This document shows positions 25,960 through 37,443 of a stretch of 64,000 nt of DNA, piece by piece. This stretch comes from Lactuca virosa. Its lineage: Eukaryota; Streptophyta; Magnoliopsida; Asterales; Asteraceae. The translations under genes were made by a program, and so were the position numbers. The DNA lies in assembly GCA_928212115.1 (NCBI GenBank), contig CAKMRJ010003334.1:100302208-100366207 (forward strand), in the 5' to 3' direction. The notes under the pieces were generated by a model. It ran no database searches, was not told the origin of the DNA, and was given only the letters and a program-made list of their open reading frames with translations. How positions within the stretch are numbered: the stretch's first letter is position 1; the number at the start of each line of letters is the position of its first letter.

Positions 25960-26881
25960 ATACCATATCTATATGCTTTATGAAAAGAGTTTATACCCTA
26001 AACCCTAAACCCAAAAGGGTTTGTGCTTTTTGAAAGGGTTTGTTCTTTTTGAAAGGATTATGTTTCATCGAAAACGTTTATGCTTTCTAAAAGGGTTTGT
26101 ACGTTCTCAAAGGGTTTGTGCTTTATGAAAAGGTGTATGTTAGGTTGTGCTTTGTGAAAAGGCGTATGTTAGGTTGTGCTTTGTGAAAGCTGTGTGTTCT
26201 TTGTGAAAGAGGTAATGTATTGTGAAAGGGTAATGCTTTGTGAAAATGTTGTGATTTATGAAAGGGCACGTGCTTTTGTGAAAGAGAAATACTTTGTGAA
26301 AAAGGTAATGCATTGTGAAAAGGGTAATGCTTTATGAAAGGGATAATACTTGGAGAAATGGGTAGTGCTTGGTGAAAAAGGTAGTGCTTTATGAGAAAGG
26401 GTAGTGCTTTATGAGAAGAGTAGAGTTTTATGAGAGAGTTGTGGCGTTGTGCCTTTAATATGGACATAAGGTGGTAAGTTTGTGCTAAGGACTAATGGGA
26501 AGAAAAGTGCAATAAAATGTGTTTGTGCTTAATTGTATTTTATTTTACTGTTTTCTTGATGTGATGATTATAATGTTTCGTATTGAAACTTATATATATG
26601 TGTAATTGTGTATTAGTCCTGGCCTTATGTGTCTTATCAGCCTTTCTAGTCTAACATATTACTTTTATGTGTGTCTCAGGTGGCTATTAGTAAGCGATGC
26701 TTGAGAGTTTTGGTTTTTACCCACTATGATTGGTTCGGGTAAGCTTTTACTTATGAATTTATATACACGAGTTGACATCCCATGAGTTTGAAATGATAAT
26801 TGGTTAGATAAAGAGAATTGTTTTAAAACTAGAGTATAAACTTCTTTTAAAGATAACCAAGCAAAATTTTGGGATGTCACA
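25960..26881 (+). repeat. Possible right part of a Ty3/gypsy LTR
   Basis: The sequence ends caaaattttgggatgtcaca, like the LTR ends of T1 and T5, with a cttatg...tctcaggtgg segment upstream comparable to their ttcaggtacttcc segment. No primer site follows and no start could be fixed, so it would be a solo or truncated LTR. Confidence 0.35.
25990..26440 (+). repeat. Degenerate minisatellite, unit about 16-21 bp
   Basis: More than twenty imperfect copies of a unit like gtgctttgtgaaaaggg occur head to tail, with variable joining bases. The long minus-strand frame through it (LPFHKALPF...) only reflects the repeat. Confidence 0.8.
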
Positions 26882-28780
26882 AAGCCTCTTTTAGGAGTGC
26901 ACAATCATTGAACCAAATCTTGACACCTCATAAACCATCCTTCCTCATAAACATGTCGACTTGAAGAACCACCTTTTGTGTTGTCAATAACAAGAATATT
27001 ACAACATTCTTCCACTAAACAACTCAACTTATCTCCTCCTAAGATCTAGTGATTTCATTCTTTAACGTCTATGGCTTAAACAATCAAACCTTGTAAATAA
27101 AATCGATTAAACCAACACCCAATTGGCTCCAATTCACCCCTTCGGTTAGTCATTGAAATTCGTTACCTAATAATAAACCAAACACCACTTTCTTGATCAA
27201 AATACCCACATTAAAATCAAACTGGTCACCACCCAACTGAAACCCTTTTACTCTTTAATCAATCTATTTTTAAATGGTAGCCAACCCCTTGTTCTTGAAC
27301 CTCACAGACACCAACTTAACCTCTTTAAGAACTTTTATTGAATACTTGGTGTGCTTACTTTGAAACTCCACTTCAACCCAAAAGTTCTTTTATATGGATC
27401 TCATTTTCTATTCAAATCTCCGTAAAAACACAATTTAACAAAAGAAATGACTGCCTTTGTTACTTCAATGTGAAATTGACAAAGTCCTCAAAAAAAAACT
27501 TTTCTAAAAGAAACTCACCTAAGTGCGAATGAAGAACTCTTGTTGCTTTGTTCTTGATCGATCAAAAATTCCACTTGAAGGCAATTTATGGATCCTCACT
27601 CAACAATTTCTTTACCACTCCAATAAATCTTCAACGAAAACTCTAAACAATAACCTTTTATAGCAACCCCATCATTCGATTAAAAAAACTCACTCATAAG
27701 CTGTGACGCCGATTTATTGTGCCAATGCGAAAGCTTAAACCAATAATTAGGAAAGAAATTGTTGACGAAATTAAAAAAAATCAACAATTTTTTTAATTTC
27801 ATATTTAATGGTGAATACATACAGTACAAAGACAACAGAAAGGAACACAATAAATAATGTTGCGAGTCACCTCAACTAAGAATGCAAAATAATCAACTCA
27901 CCTCAACTAAGGAATGCAAAATAATCAAACTTTTATCAAATGATTTTAGCGTGTACTAAGTGGATTTAAAAGTCACAAAGTTTGAGTTTGAATAATGAGT
28001 CTTGACTTAGATTCTTAAAAAGAAATTCAAACCTTGTATATGTAATACCTTTTTAAGGCATGACGTCTCAAAGTTGAATTATGTGTTAGAACATGGATTA
28101 ATTCAATTTTGAAGTGTTCCATATCAAATTATGTTTTAATATTTTTTTGGTGAAACCCAAGTTGAGTTTATTATATACCAAATGGCAAATGATGTATTAT
28201 TTGTAACGGCGTAACATTCCAAAGTTGAATTCTGAAAGATTTAAACATGAATTAATTCAATTTTGAAGTGTTTCATAACAAATAATGTGTTAATATTTTC
28301 TGCTAAACTCAAGTTGAGTTTATTTCATTGCCTTTGATGAATATTTTTGAACTATCAAATCAAATTCAAACTTAGTCTACGCAACAAGACAAACTCAAAC
28401 TTTAATTTCACCAGTGGTTTTAACTTTTAAGCCCTGTCGAATCATCTAAAAATGCCTAATTTCGATTTATAAATCAGATAAGATAATAATAATAAAAAAA
28501 ACGAAAATCACAACATTTGATAAAAAAGTAAATAAGTTAAGTTGTAGTATCATCATCAATCATTATCATATAGACCTCATGGTCATGGATGGAGCGTGTT
28601 TTGTGTTCTATAGGATGACCACACCACCCAGATATCTTCTAAAAGCCAAACATCATAAGTGAATATCTCTTTGTAAGATACATCTTTCTAAAAGCAAACT
28701 ACTTTATTATAAAAAACATACAATGAGAAATTATTGTTGTAGATTTAGAACTTAATATTGTTCTTCTATTTAAAAGTAAA
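26882..28780. other. AT-rich intergenic DNA, no gene seen
   Basis: No domain or spliced gene was recognised. A short inverted pair aaattgttgacgaaatt / caacaattttttt lies near 27757-27795. Two related segments of about 120 bp (aagttgaatt...ttcaattttgaagtgtt) lie near 28070-28130 and 28215-28275. Confidence 0.4.
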
Positions 28781-28850
28781 TTACAGAAATGGTCCTGTGG
28801 TTTAGTCAAATTAACAGTTTTGTCCTTATATTCAAAAATTGATAATGTTT
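28781..28850. repeat. MULE-like terminal fragment
   Basis: aaatggtcctgtggtttagtc followed by ttttgtccttatattcaaaa resembles the ends of common plant MULE-type repeats. No partner end was identified. Confidence 0.3.
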
Positions 28851-29206
28851 TTAACTAGCAAGATTTTCAATTGCAACGAACTATATCATTGAAATTGTAG
28901 GGAGATAGATATGGTAATGTACGAAAGAACAAACAAAGAAAGTCTCAGAATGTTGTTAATGTTTGCATTTAAACTAATTAAACTGCAATCGTACGTTTGT
29001 TTACTATGACACAACATCTAAAACAGGCTTCGAAAACACTCAAACCTAACCAAACCCGTATATTACATTGATAGTAGTAGGGAAACACATAAGCAGAAGA
29101 CGAGAAGACAAGAATCAGAGAAATCAGTTGCATTTAAATGAAAATTAAGCAGTGTCAATTTAAAAAAAAATAAAAAAATAGGGAGTTGATATAAACGAGT
29201 GGGTAT

Positions 29207-29211
<5 letters not shown>

Positions 29212-29275
<64 letters not shown>
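29212..29275. repeat. (AT)n microsatellite
   Basis: A simple dinucleotide tract about 1.2 kb upstream of the NPGR2-like gene. Confidence 0.98.
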
Positions 29276-29277
<2 letters not shown>

Positions 29278-30058
29278 CAAAATGACTCATTTCAAATCAG
29301 GGTGCTTAAATGAACAAAACTTAGTCATTATTTATAATTCTATAATAAATTCATGTGATCATATTTGTTATTAACCTTATAATATAACTCAATTTTCATT
29401 TTCGGTAATTTGATTATTTGTTCGTAGCTTAGATATCAATTTTGAGAATATATTTATTATTTATTTAAGTTGAAAATTGATATATTTTACAGGGCAAATT
29501 ACAGAAAAATACAATCATTTATCTATTAAAAAAAATAAGCAAAGTCAACTACTTTACTTAAGTAAATGATCGTTGAGTAAATGATCTATTTCTCGCATTT
29601 TACCTTGGACAAGAGGCAACATTGTTTATGTTTGATTTTATGTTTATCTAAAAACGAAAATGATAAATGTCATGTCACAAAAAAATTGATAAATATAAGG
29701 ATTCTTCTTAATATGATTTTCATTATTATAAATAGTTAAATACAATATAGTGTTTATTTTTGAATTCACTCTAATTTTCCCCAATTTCAGTCAATTTTCA
29801 TTAAAAACCGCTTCAAGATTTTTTCCCATTTTCCATGTTTCAGCTTTAAACGACCACGAGAATTTCTTTGCCGAATGGGTGTAGTTATTATTTAACATCG
29901 ATTTCTTCAACTAAAGCAGCGGCAATGATTCATGTAGCTTTGCCAGATAACAACGTTGAAACATGATAATGTATTTCATTCCCTGTTGATCAGAGGAATT
30001 TGAGTAGAGTTTTGATCGGCATACAAGTTGTCATTAATTTCAGTTGTCATGAAGAAAG

Positions 30059-30369
30059 GTAATGTAATTCCATTTAAATCTACGTTTCTAGTAATTCATC
30101 GTGATTGTTATAAATTATACGATTGGAGGACTGTTTGGGTTTTGTTGTCGTTCTATTTTGGGTTATTTTTAGGTCGATTTTGTTATTACTTCGAAGGCAC
30201 ACCGATTCATTTTATACGTTATTAATGTGAATCTGAAAATTTTCATCTGGACATGTATGAATTTCTTACTGAATTCCTTCAAAAAGCAAGCAATATCTTG
30301 GTAGTTATATAAGTTTTCTGATCGATTCCTTTTTTTGTGGGTTGAAGATCTTCGAGAATTGGTTTACAG
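30059..30369 (+). other. Possible 5' UTR intron of NPGR2-like gene
   Basis: The donor gaaag/gtaatg and the acceptor ggtttacag/c frame a T-rich segment upstream of the start codon. It begins in DNA that looks like a leader (29990-30058). Inferred from splice signals only. Confidence 0.35.
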
Positions 30370-30427
30370 CATGAATGATTTAAGCTTGTGGTTGTGAAAA
30401 GTAACTGGTCCCACTGATTAGACCAAG

Positions 30428-32790
30428 ATGATCGAATCATCAGATTCGCAAGTTACAAAATATTTTTCAGCAAATCCTGATTCTTCATCTCAAGCCATCA
30501 GTGAAGTTGATCAGAAACCTGATACTGGTAATATTGAAGAAGCAGAATCATCTCTCCGGGAGAGTAATTCTTTGAATTATGAGGTGGATTCTCTAACCAT
30601 TTTTCTATGAAAATAAATGCATCTAATCATGTTTTTCCCCTACTTTTTTAATGTTTTTATACAGGAAGCAAGAGCATTACTAGGAAGATATGAATATCAA
30701 AAGGGAAACACAGAAGCTGCTCTTCATGTGTTTGAAGGGATAGATATGGCTGCAGCTACTCCAAAGATGAAAAATTAGCCTTAATGAATTAAGGAAACCT
30801 CAAAGACATTCATCTACTTATGGTGCTCCACCTTTCTCTATAAACACTGTTGGTTTACTCCTTGAAGCTGCTTATTTAAAGTCGAAATCTTTGCAGAATT
30901 TTGGGAGGTATAAAGGTATTCCTTTTATAAGTTAGGATCACACCAACATTGTCATATGCAAGAAATAGTAACATACTTTCGTTAATTTGTTTATTAATTA
31001 AATAAAAATAGGTTGTTATTTCTTGCATTTATCATCTATTGCTTTTGCAGAAGCTGCTGAATCATGCAAAGTTGTTCTGGATGTTATTGAATCATCATTC
31101 TCATTAGGCTTACCTCAAAACCTTGGAACCGATCATAAATTGCAAGAGACTCTAACCAACTCAGTCGGGTTACTTCCCGAGTTATATCAACTCGCTGAGT
31201 CACACCAGGAAGCAATCATATCATTCCGAAGAGCCCTACTCCATCACTGGAACCTCGACAAAGAAACAACAGCAAAAATTCAAAAACAATTTGCAATTTT
31301 TCTTCTCTACAGTGGATCAGAAGAAGCAAACCCTCCTAATTTCCGTTTCCAAACAGATGGTTCATTCATACCCAAAAACAACATAGAAGAAGCTATTCTA
31401 ATTTTAATGATTCTACTGAGAAAAGTTTGTTTAAAGAAAATCGAGTGGGACCCAGATATCTTAGATCATCTTTCTTACGCGTTATCCATATCCGGTGGAC
31501 TCGTTTCTTTGGGTAAACAATTGGAAGAATTACTTCCGGGGATAATTGAAAACAACGAAAGGTGTTTACTTTTAGCCCTATGTTACTATGCACAAAACGA
31601 CTGTTCATCCGCTTTGAATTTGATAAAAATTATACAAGAAACCGATGATCGACATATCGTGTTGCCTTTATTAATCGCTTCAAAAATTCATTCTGAAACC
31701 TCGAATTCCGCAGAAGGAGTAAGGACTTCAAAGAGAGCGATTCATTTATTGAAAGATAAATGTGAGGAAATGATGGGTGTCGCGTATTCCTTTTTGGGTG
31801 TTTCTGTTTCATCCCATTCGAAATCTGAATCGGAATCACTTCAGTGTTTAGAAACAGCAGGGAGGTTGACCAAAATGGTTGACTCTCAAATCGTTTATCT
31901 TCTCGGTTTAGAAAGCGCTGAACAAAGAAAGCTGGACGATGCTTTTGGTTACGCGAATCGTTTGATCAATTTGGAAGGTGGGTCCCACGTCAGAGGGTGG
32001 ATGCTATTGGCGCGAATCCTGTCAGCTCAAAAACGGTTTAAAGATGGCGAAAGTGTGATCAATGCCGCTTTGGATCAGACTGTGAAATGGGATCAAGGCG
32101 AGTTATTAAGAACTAAAGCCAAGTTACAACTCGCACGGGGTCAAGTGAAACGTGCTATTCAGACGTATACTCAGCTACTTGCTGTTCTTCAAGTTCAGTT
32201 GAAAAGCTTCGGATTCTCAAAGAAGAACCATGATCGGAAGTTGGAGTTAGAAACATGGAATGATCTTGCTAAGGTGTACATAAGATTGTCTCAATGGCAA
32301 GATGCTGAGGCGTGTTTGATGAAATCGAAGGCTATTTGTAACTATTCGGCTTCTACACGACATACCACTGGTACAAATTACAAAACAAATACCCTAAATT
32401 GAATTTTCCTCATATTCTAACCCGACCCGTAAAAAGCACTTGCTCTTACTCGAATTGAGATTTGAGATGGATTTTGTTGCAGGATTGTTGTATGAAGCTC
32501 AGGGTTTGAATAGACAAGCTTTAAAAGCATATAAACATGCGTTAGATGTGGATCCTGGTGATGTTGAGAGTCTTGTTTCCATGGCGGTGGTGTTGAGGAA
32601 GGTCGGTGGCGGGGCTGGAGCGGTGGGGCGGGGCTTTTTGAATGAAGCTCTGCGGGTGGACAGGATGAGGTCTTCGGTTTGGTATAATTTGGGGTTGTAT
32701 CTTAGAGATGAGAGTCCGATGGAAGCTGCTGATTGTTTTGAGGCTGCTGGTGTATTAAAAGAAACAGAACCCATCGAACCCTTCAGATAA
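30428..32790 (+). CDS. NPGR2: NPGR2-like calmodulin-binding TPR protein, four exons, one frameshift
   Basis: Exons are 30428-30583, 30665-30915, 31051-32370 and 32483-32790; all introns are GT...AG and phase-compatible. The product would be about 677 residues. Diagnostic stretches are KPDTGNIEEAESSLRE, EEARALLGRYEYQKGN, KEAAESCKVVLDV, NNIEEAILILMILLRK, LARILSAQKRFKDGES and the C terminus ETEPIEPFR. These match the NPG1/NPGR family (No Pollen Germination related), closest to NPGR2. The family binds calmodulin through TPR repeats and, in Arabidopsis, acts in pollen germination and wall-related functions. TPR pairs lie across residues about 50-130, 165-340 and 390-670. Exon 2 has five A's at 30770-30774 where the family needs four; this shifts the frame and creates TAG at 30776. 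The ATG at 30428 follows an in-frame stop at 30419. The N terminus looks shorter than in relatives. It is either a recent pseudogene or a homopolymer sequencing error. Confidence 0.88.
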
Positions 32791-33072
32791 ATAAATTAAT
32801 AAACAATCGTATGTTTGTTTTAAAATTGTATATAATTTTTTTTTGAACTAAGATAGTTAAATATTAATAACTTAATATGAATGATTAGTTTGGGATAAAA
32901 AGTAGTTATAAATTGAAACCAAAATTAGTATTTGCTAATTCAATTGAAACCGAAATAAGATGGTAGACATGTTTGACAAAACTAACTTGTAGCTGGTAGT
33001 TGGTAACTTTTTGTTACATGTTACGTGACATAACTTTTAGATTTGTGGTGTTATGTTTAAACTACACGCTAA
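32791..33072. other. 3' flank of NPGR2-like gene
   Basis: AT-rich and likely contains the 3' UTR. Possible poly(A) signals of the aataaa type lie close after the stop, near 32789-32805. Confidence 0.4.
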
Positions 33073-33352
33073 GAGCATTCACAATGAGGGTTTAATAAGA
33101 GTTGAATAGATGATGACTAGGATTGAATAGATGTTTGATGGGGTATAAGTGATGACATGGAGAAGAGTTGAATGAGAAAGTTGTATGATCATTGAGTGGT
33201 TCAATGGATTTAATATTTTTTTTTTCAATTAAGTTTCAAACCAAATACAGAAATCCATTAAACTATGTAGAGTTAAGTATAGTTGAATAAAAAGTGAAAT
33301 GTTGATGTGTCAGTGATGTGACTCTATAGAGTTCAATGGATTATGGATCCCC
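33073..33352. mobile_element. Tourist/PIF-Harbinger-like MITE, 280 bp
   Basis: Imperfect inverted ends (gagcattcacaatg on the left, cattatggatcccc-like on the right) are flanked by TAA on both sides (33070-33072 and 33353-33355). The 3-bp TAA/TTA duplication is typical of PIF-Harbinger MITEs. The ends match at only about 10 of 15 positions, so the call is moderate. Confidence 0.55.
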
Positions 33353-33956
33353 TAAAAGCTTGTAGTGTCAAATGAATCTTTTGTTCAAAATGAAACGTTT
33401 TGTCAAACGCAAGAAGTTCTCAAACTTTTTGTGTCAAATACGTTTTGGTATATACTATATAGTTGGATGTTTAAGTTGGTATAAATATTAAGAATTCATA
33501 AAATTTTATAGTTTTTCAAACCCAAAGTACATGGAGCTATGGGATCCCTCATTGGAAGTAGGTGAACATGGTCCCGAAACTGGATTGAAACCAAAACAAA
33601 AATAATATGGAAACTCAATATCGAATCGCGAATTCGATTGGGGATTTCGGCTCCAATACCAAATTAGGATCGCGTGGTACCCCTTCCAAAGATTGAATAC
33701 AAATATTTTTTTTTTTTACAAATTAGCAATGATTTTATAGGATTTGACACCGGTTTGTGTATGATACCAACAAAGCTTAAAATTAGTTTTCTGGAATATA
33801 ACGACGGTATAATATGCTAGCATATTTAAAGTGTTACAAATTTGATATATCTCATAAACAAAATTGCAAAAATGATCCCTGTTGTTTGCCAATTTCTTTG
33901 GGTAAGGTCCAAAAAAAAGTTTATTAGCAAAAAAGGTTCTTATTTGATGGTTTAGC

Positions 33957-34457
33957 TAGGGGTGGAATTGGTACGGTACCAATTCATTTTTCTCTAAACC
34001 ATGTACCGTACCAACTATAATTGGTATAAAAAAATTTCTACCGGTACCGTACCAAGTATACTTGGTACCAATTTATTTGGCTACCAACATGTTTGGTTGG
34101 TACAAATTGGTAATGGTATATATACCAACTTCTTTTAATTTTCTATTGTAACATTTAAAAATAAGCAAAGACATCGGGATTTTGATGTTTACTATAAAAA
34201 TTAGTTAAATAGTTCTTTTTGTTTACAAAAGAATTCTACTAAAATAAAGACATCGGGATTTTAATGTTTAGTATACAAAATTAGGTACGTAGTTCTTTTA
34301 GTTTACAAAAGAATTATACTAAAGCAACGCTAAAGTAACGTTTTAATTTTATGCTTTAACGTGGTAATAACTATCGACTAATACAATCAAATGACTAATA
34401 TAATGTTATTAAAACTGTAAACGCTAAACACAATTAAAAGTTGAAATATACGATTTC

Positions 34458-34535
<78 letters not shown>

Positions 34536-34717
34536 TGGTTGGTACGGTATTACCATGGTATTAAAATTTTTGTACCATTACCGTACCAACATTGATCAAT
34601 TGGTACGGTACTACCAACCAAACATGTTGGCTACCAAATATATTGGCTACCAAGTTTATTGGTTCGGTTGGTAACATGTTGGTTGGTTTTTCGTGGTACA
34701 ATTTTGCCAGCCCTAGG
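33957..34717. mobile_element. hAT-type MITE, 761 bp, with GGTACC words and (TA)n core
   Basis: Ends TAGGGGTGG and CCAGCCCTA are inverted complements with one mismatch, flanked by a perfect 8-bp duplication ggtttagc (33949-33956 and 34718-34725). Subterminal DNA on both sides is packed with ggtac/gtacc and ttggtaccaa words in both orientations, as expected for hAT transposase-binding repeats. A (TA)n tract splits the element. Confidence 0.9.
34460..34532. repeat. (TA)n microsatellite
   Basis: Simple dinucleotide tract at the centre of the hAT MITE. Confidence 0.98.
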
Positions 34718-35084
34718 TTTAGCTGTGAGTTTGGTCCCTATTTCGTTAACTTTAACATTTGGTTGTTAACTTTTTTAAAATGACAATTTTACCCTAAGGG
34801 ACCATTTTTGCAGGTATCTCTTTTTATCAAATTACAAGGACCATTTCTGCAATTCTTCTTTTTAAATTTATTGAATTATTATATATTAAATCTTCTTTCT
34901 TTTTAATTTTATTGAACTATTATACGTTAATTTTTTTTTTAAATTTTTTTATTGGATTAATTTTTTATCTGATTATTATATATCAGTTAACTCTATTTTT
35001 AATATATAATATTTATATATTAATACATATTATATTATTATATTTCTCTATTTCTTGAAAATAAAGAATATTAAAATAATGGTA

Positions 35085-35275
35085 AATTACACAATTCCTC
35101 CCTCGTACAGGTGTAAAAATGCACGTTTAGTCCCTATTTTCAAAAATTAACTCGGACCGTCCATCGATTGGTTAAAAGTTGCACATGTCATCCCTCGTTA
35201 GTTTAAATTTGCACGTTTCATCCTTTGTGAGACATGAAATGACCGTTATGCCCTTATTATTATTATTTTGATTTA
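35085..35275. repeat. MULE-like terminal sequence
   Basis: The run gtaaattacac, tgcacgtttagtcc, ttgcacatgtcatccc, gagacatgaaatgaccgtta, tgcccttattatt resembles a MULE terminal inverted repeat. The matching right end was not found, possibly because the LTR at 36268 interrupts it. Confidence 0.45.
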
Positions 35276-36267
35276 TTTTTCCTTCTTACAAGTATTTATA
35301 AAATACAAAATAAAATAAAAAAATCACTATACCCACCTTATAACCTTATCCTAACCCTTTCCCTTTAAATCCTCTTTTCCCTAAACCACCAACAAACCAC
35401 CACCGGAGAAGACAATATCTCGTCGGAGAAGAAAGTCATCGGATCACTACTCACCACCATCGACGAAGCACAACCCACTCCCTCTCTCTCTCTCCTCCTT
35501 CTCTGATCTTAATAAGAAACACACAAAAAAACGAAATTTGTAGAGAAAAAAAAGAGATCGATCAAGAGCTTTTCGACGATTGAGGGGGTTTACAAATGGC
35601 GGCGACAGAGAAGATGACCGACCAGAAGGGGACGGCAAAGATATTTCCGACAAAGGGAACCAGGTAAGTCAAACACATTTTCTATTGGCTAGGGTTTCGT
35701 CGAATGTGCACCGCCATTGACGTCGGTTGGGGTTTCAGAACCACTGCCTCTAAGATTTTCGTCAAGGAGGGTTTCAAAACGTCGAGGGTTTCGAATTAGC
35801 AGTTTTAGATCGTCAACCACATCGTCAAAGGGCGTGGATCGTGAAATCCATCATCAGGAACTACTCCACCTGCCTGATCGTGAAATCCACGGTCGCCTAG
35901 GGTCTCAGATCTAAGATTGTCGCCGCTAGGTTTCCAAACAACCACCACAGATTTCAGATAGAGCTACATTGTCAGTTTCATGTCTGATTTTCACTTTGGG
36001 GTTTGGTTTTGAATACAAGTTTCAAGAGGTGATGGTGGTGATATGTGGTGGTGTCAGATTTGAGAAAGAAGATATGGAAGAAAGGGAGGTGATAGAGTTA
36101 GATAGAGGATATGAAATAGAGAAAGCCATACCTCTAGAGAGGTTTGTGTGTGTGAGAGAGAGAGGGGGGGAGAGAAACAACGTTATCTAGTAGGTTCGGG
36201 TGGTGGTGGACTATGGTTTTCGGTGGTTCCTGCTGATTTCCAGGCGATGTAGAAGGAAAAGGGAAAA
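35276..36267. other. Possible gene fragment carried by a MULE-like element
   Basis: It follows the MULE-like end and looks like a 5' UTR plus a first exon. A pyrimidine-rich leader is followed by ATG at 35596 with a short frame MAATEKMTDQKGTAK... up to the donor caggtaagtc near 35662. Later DNA has many short frames without known motifs and a (GT)(GA) tract near 36143-36175. I do not recognise the source gene. Confidence 0.35.
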
Positions 36268-36738
36268 TGTCACACCCCAAACTGGAACGGCGGAAACGTT
36301 CGGAGGCGGAGGATGTCATGTATAGTATCACAACAATGCATAATAGTAATCAAAGTACAACAAAAACCTTTGTTAACTTTTGTAAGAATCTGGAATACAG
36401 TTGTTCTACGAAATCCACTGTTTGTACTCGAATAGTACTAAACAGTTTGAAAAACCATTTTATATTTATATAAATGTAATATTTATATAATTGTGATTAA
36501 TTAGACCTTCGATTAAATAACTTTACTGTGACAACCCGAAATTTTTTGCTTTGTAAAGTCAGTACAATCAACCTTAAGTCAGACTCACTCCTACTATCTT
36601 TTAGCACTGTTTAGAGTCTGTTTGAGTGTTCTAAGCCTAGTACATTCAAGGAATGAGTGTTAGGAAGTACCTGCTAAAGACACTGTGCAACATTCTAGCC
36701 TTAAACCCCACCAAAATGAGTTCACGACCATAGCACAT

Positions 36739-37443
36739 GAGTTTACGGCCGTAAACTCAAGGTTGGCCGTAAACTCCCCCATAAGTTTCATTCCCTTCAC
36801 TTATTCTTTCATTCTTACACTTTCAACTCAAGAACACTTCCACTCTCTCTCAAGTATCATCAAGATTTTCATTCCCGATCATCAAAAATGTAAGTGATTC
36901 TTCCCTCTAGTTGTTGTTATCCTTCTTACTCATGAATCACCCTTTGATTTCATCCATGGAAATCAACTTTTTGCTAGATCTTCATCTTTCACCAAGAACA
37001 CACACTTGTTCTTGGTGGCCGTAAACTCCTCAAAGGCCCTCAAAAGTGTGAGTATTCCATCTATCATCTAGTTAGCCATGTTAAACACTATATCATAGTC
37101 TTGAAACATCATCAATATCATAAACTTCAAGAGTTTACGGCCGTAAACTCTTAGTTATGGCCGTAAACCCTTGTTTTTTGGTCATGTCTTGAGCCTTAAA
37201 CACTTCTAGACACTAGCTATCCATTAGAACACATAAACTTTGAAACCCCTTGCCTTTAAAACCGAAAATGAGACCATTTGGAGTGTTTACGGCCGTACAC
37301 TCTTGGTGTGGCCGTAAACACCTCAACACCTTCTAAAAGGTTAGTTTTGCTCATCCTCTTGTAGAGCAATAGTCCCACAAGTTTCCCTAGCATTCAAACA
37401 CCCTCTTGTGTACATTTTACCATGAGTTTACGGTCGTAAACTC
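36739..37443 (+). repeat. GTTTACGG-CCGTAAAC palindrome array in solo LTR A
   Basis: Perfect 20-bp palindromes GAGTTTACGGCCGTAAACTC occur at 36739-36758 and 37131-37150. A one-base-off copy lies at 37424-37443 and a diverged copy near 37281-37302. Half-words ggccgtaaac follow most of them after 8-15 bp. Confidence 0.93.

Larger units (their letters stand above)
33865..34856. repeat. Outer inverted-end repeat holding a nested hAT MITE
   Basis: Left end ttgcaaaaatgatccctg... and right end ...aaggaccatttctgcaa are imperfect inverted complements. With the hAT insertion removed, the remainder is a short MULE-like element containing a ggtccctatttcgttaac segment. Confidence 0.5.

Noticed and set aside
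26123..26467. 114-codon minus-strand frame LPFHKALPF...
   Set aside because: Reads through the minisatellite; no domain and no family.
31190..31200. ACTCGCTGAGT-like word in NPGR2 exon 3
   Set aside because: Single diverged copy within codons for QLAES; explained by coding sequence.
32499..32774. 91-codon minus-strand frame opposite NPGR2 exon 4
   Set aside because: Antisense shadow of a well-supported exon.
36739..37443. CRISPR-like array from regularly recurring palindromes
   Set aside because: Spacers vary widely in length and relate to each other, no cas genes, and the genome is a plant.
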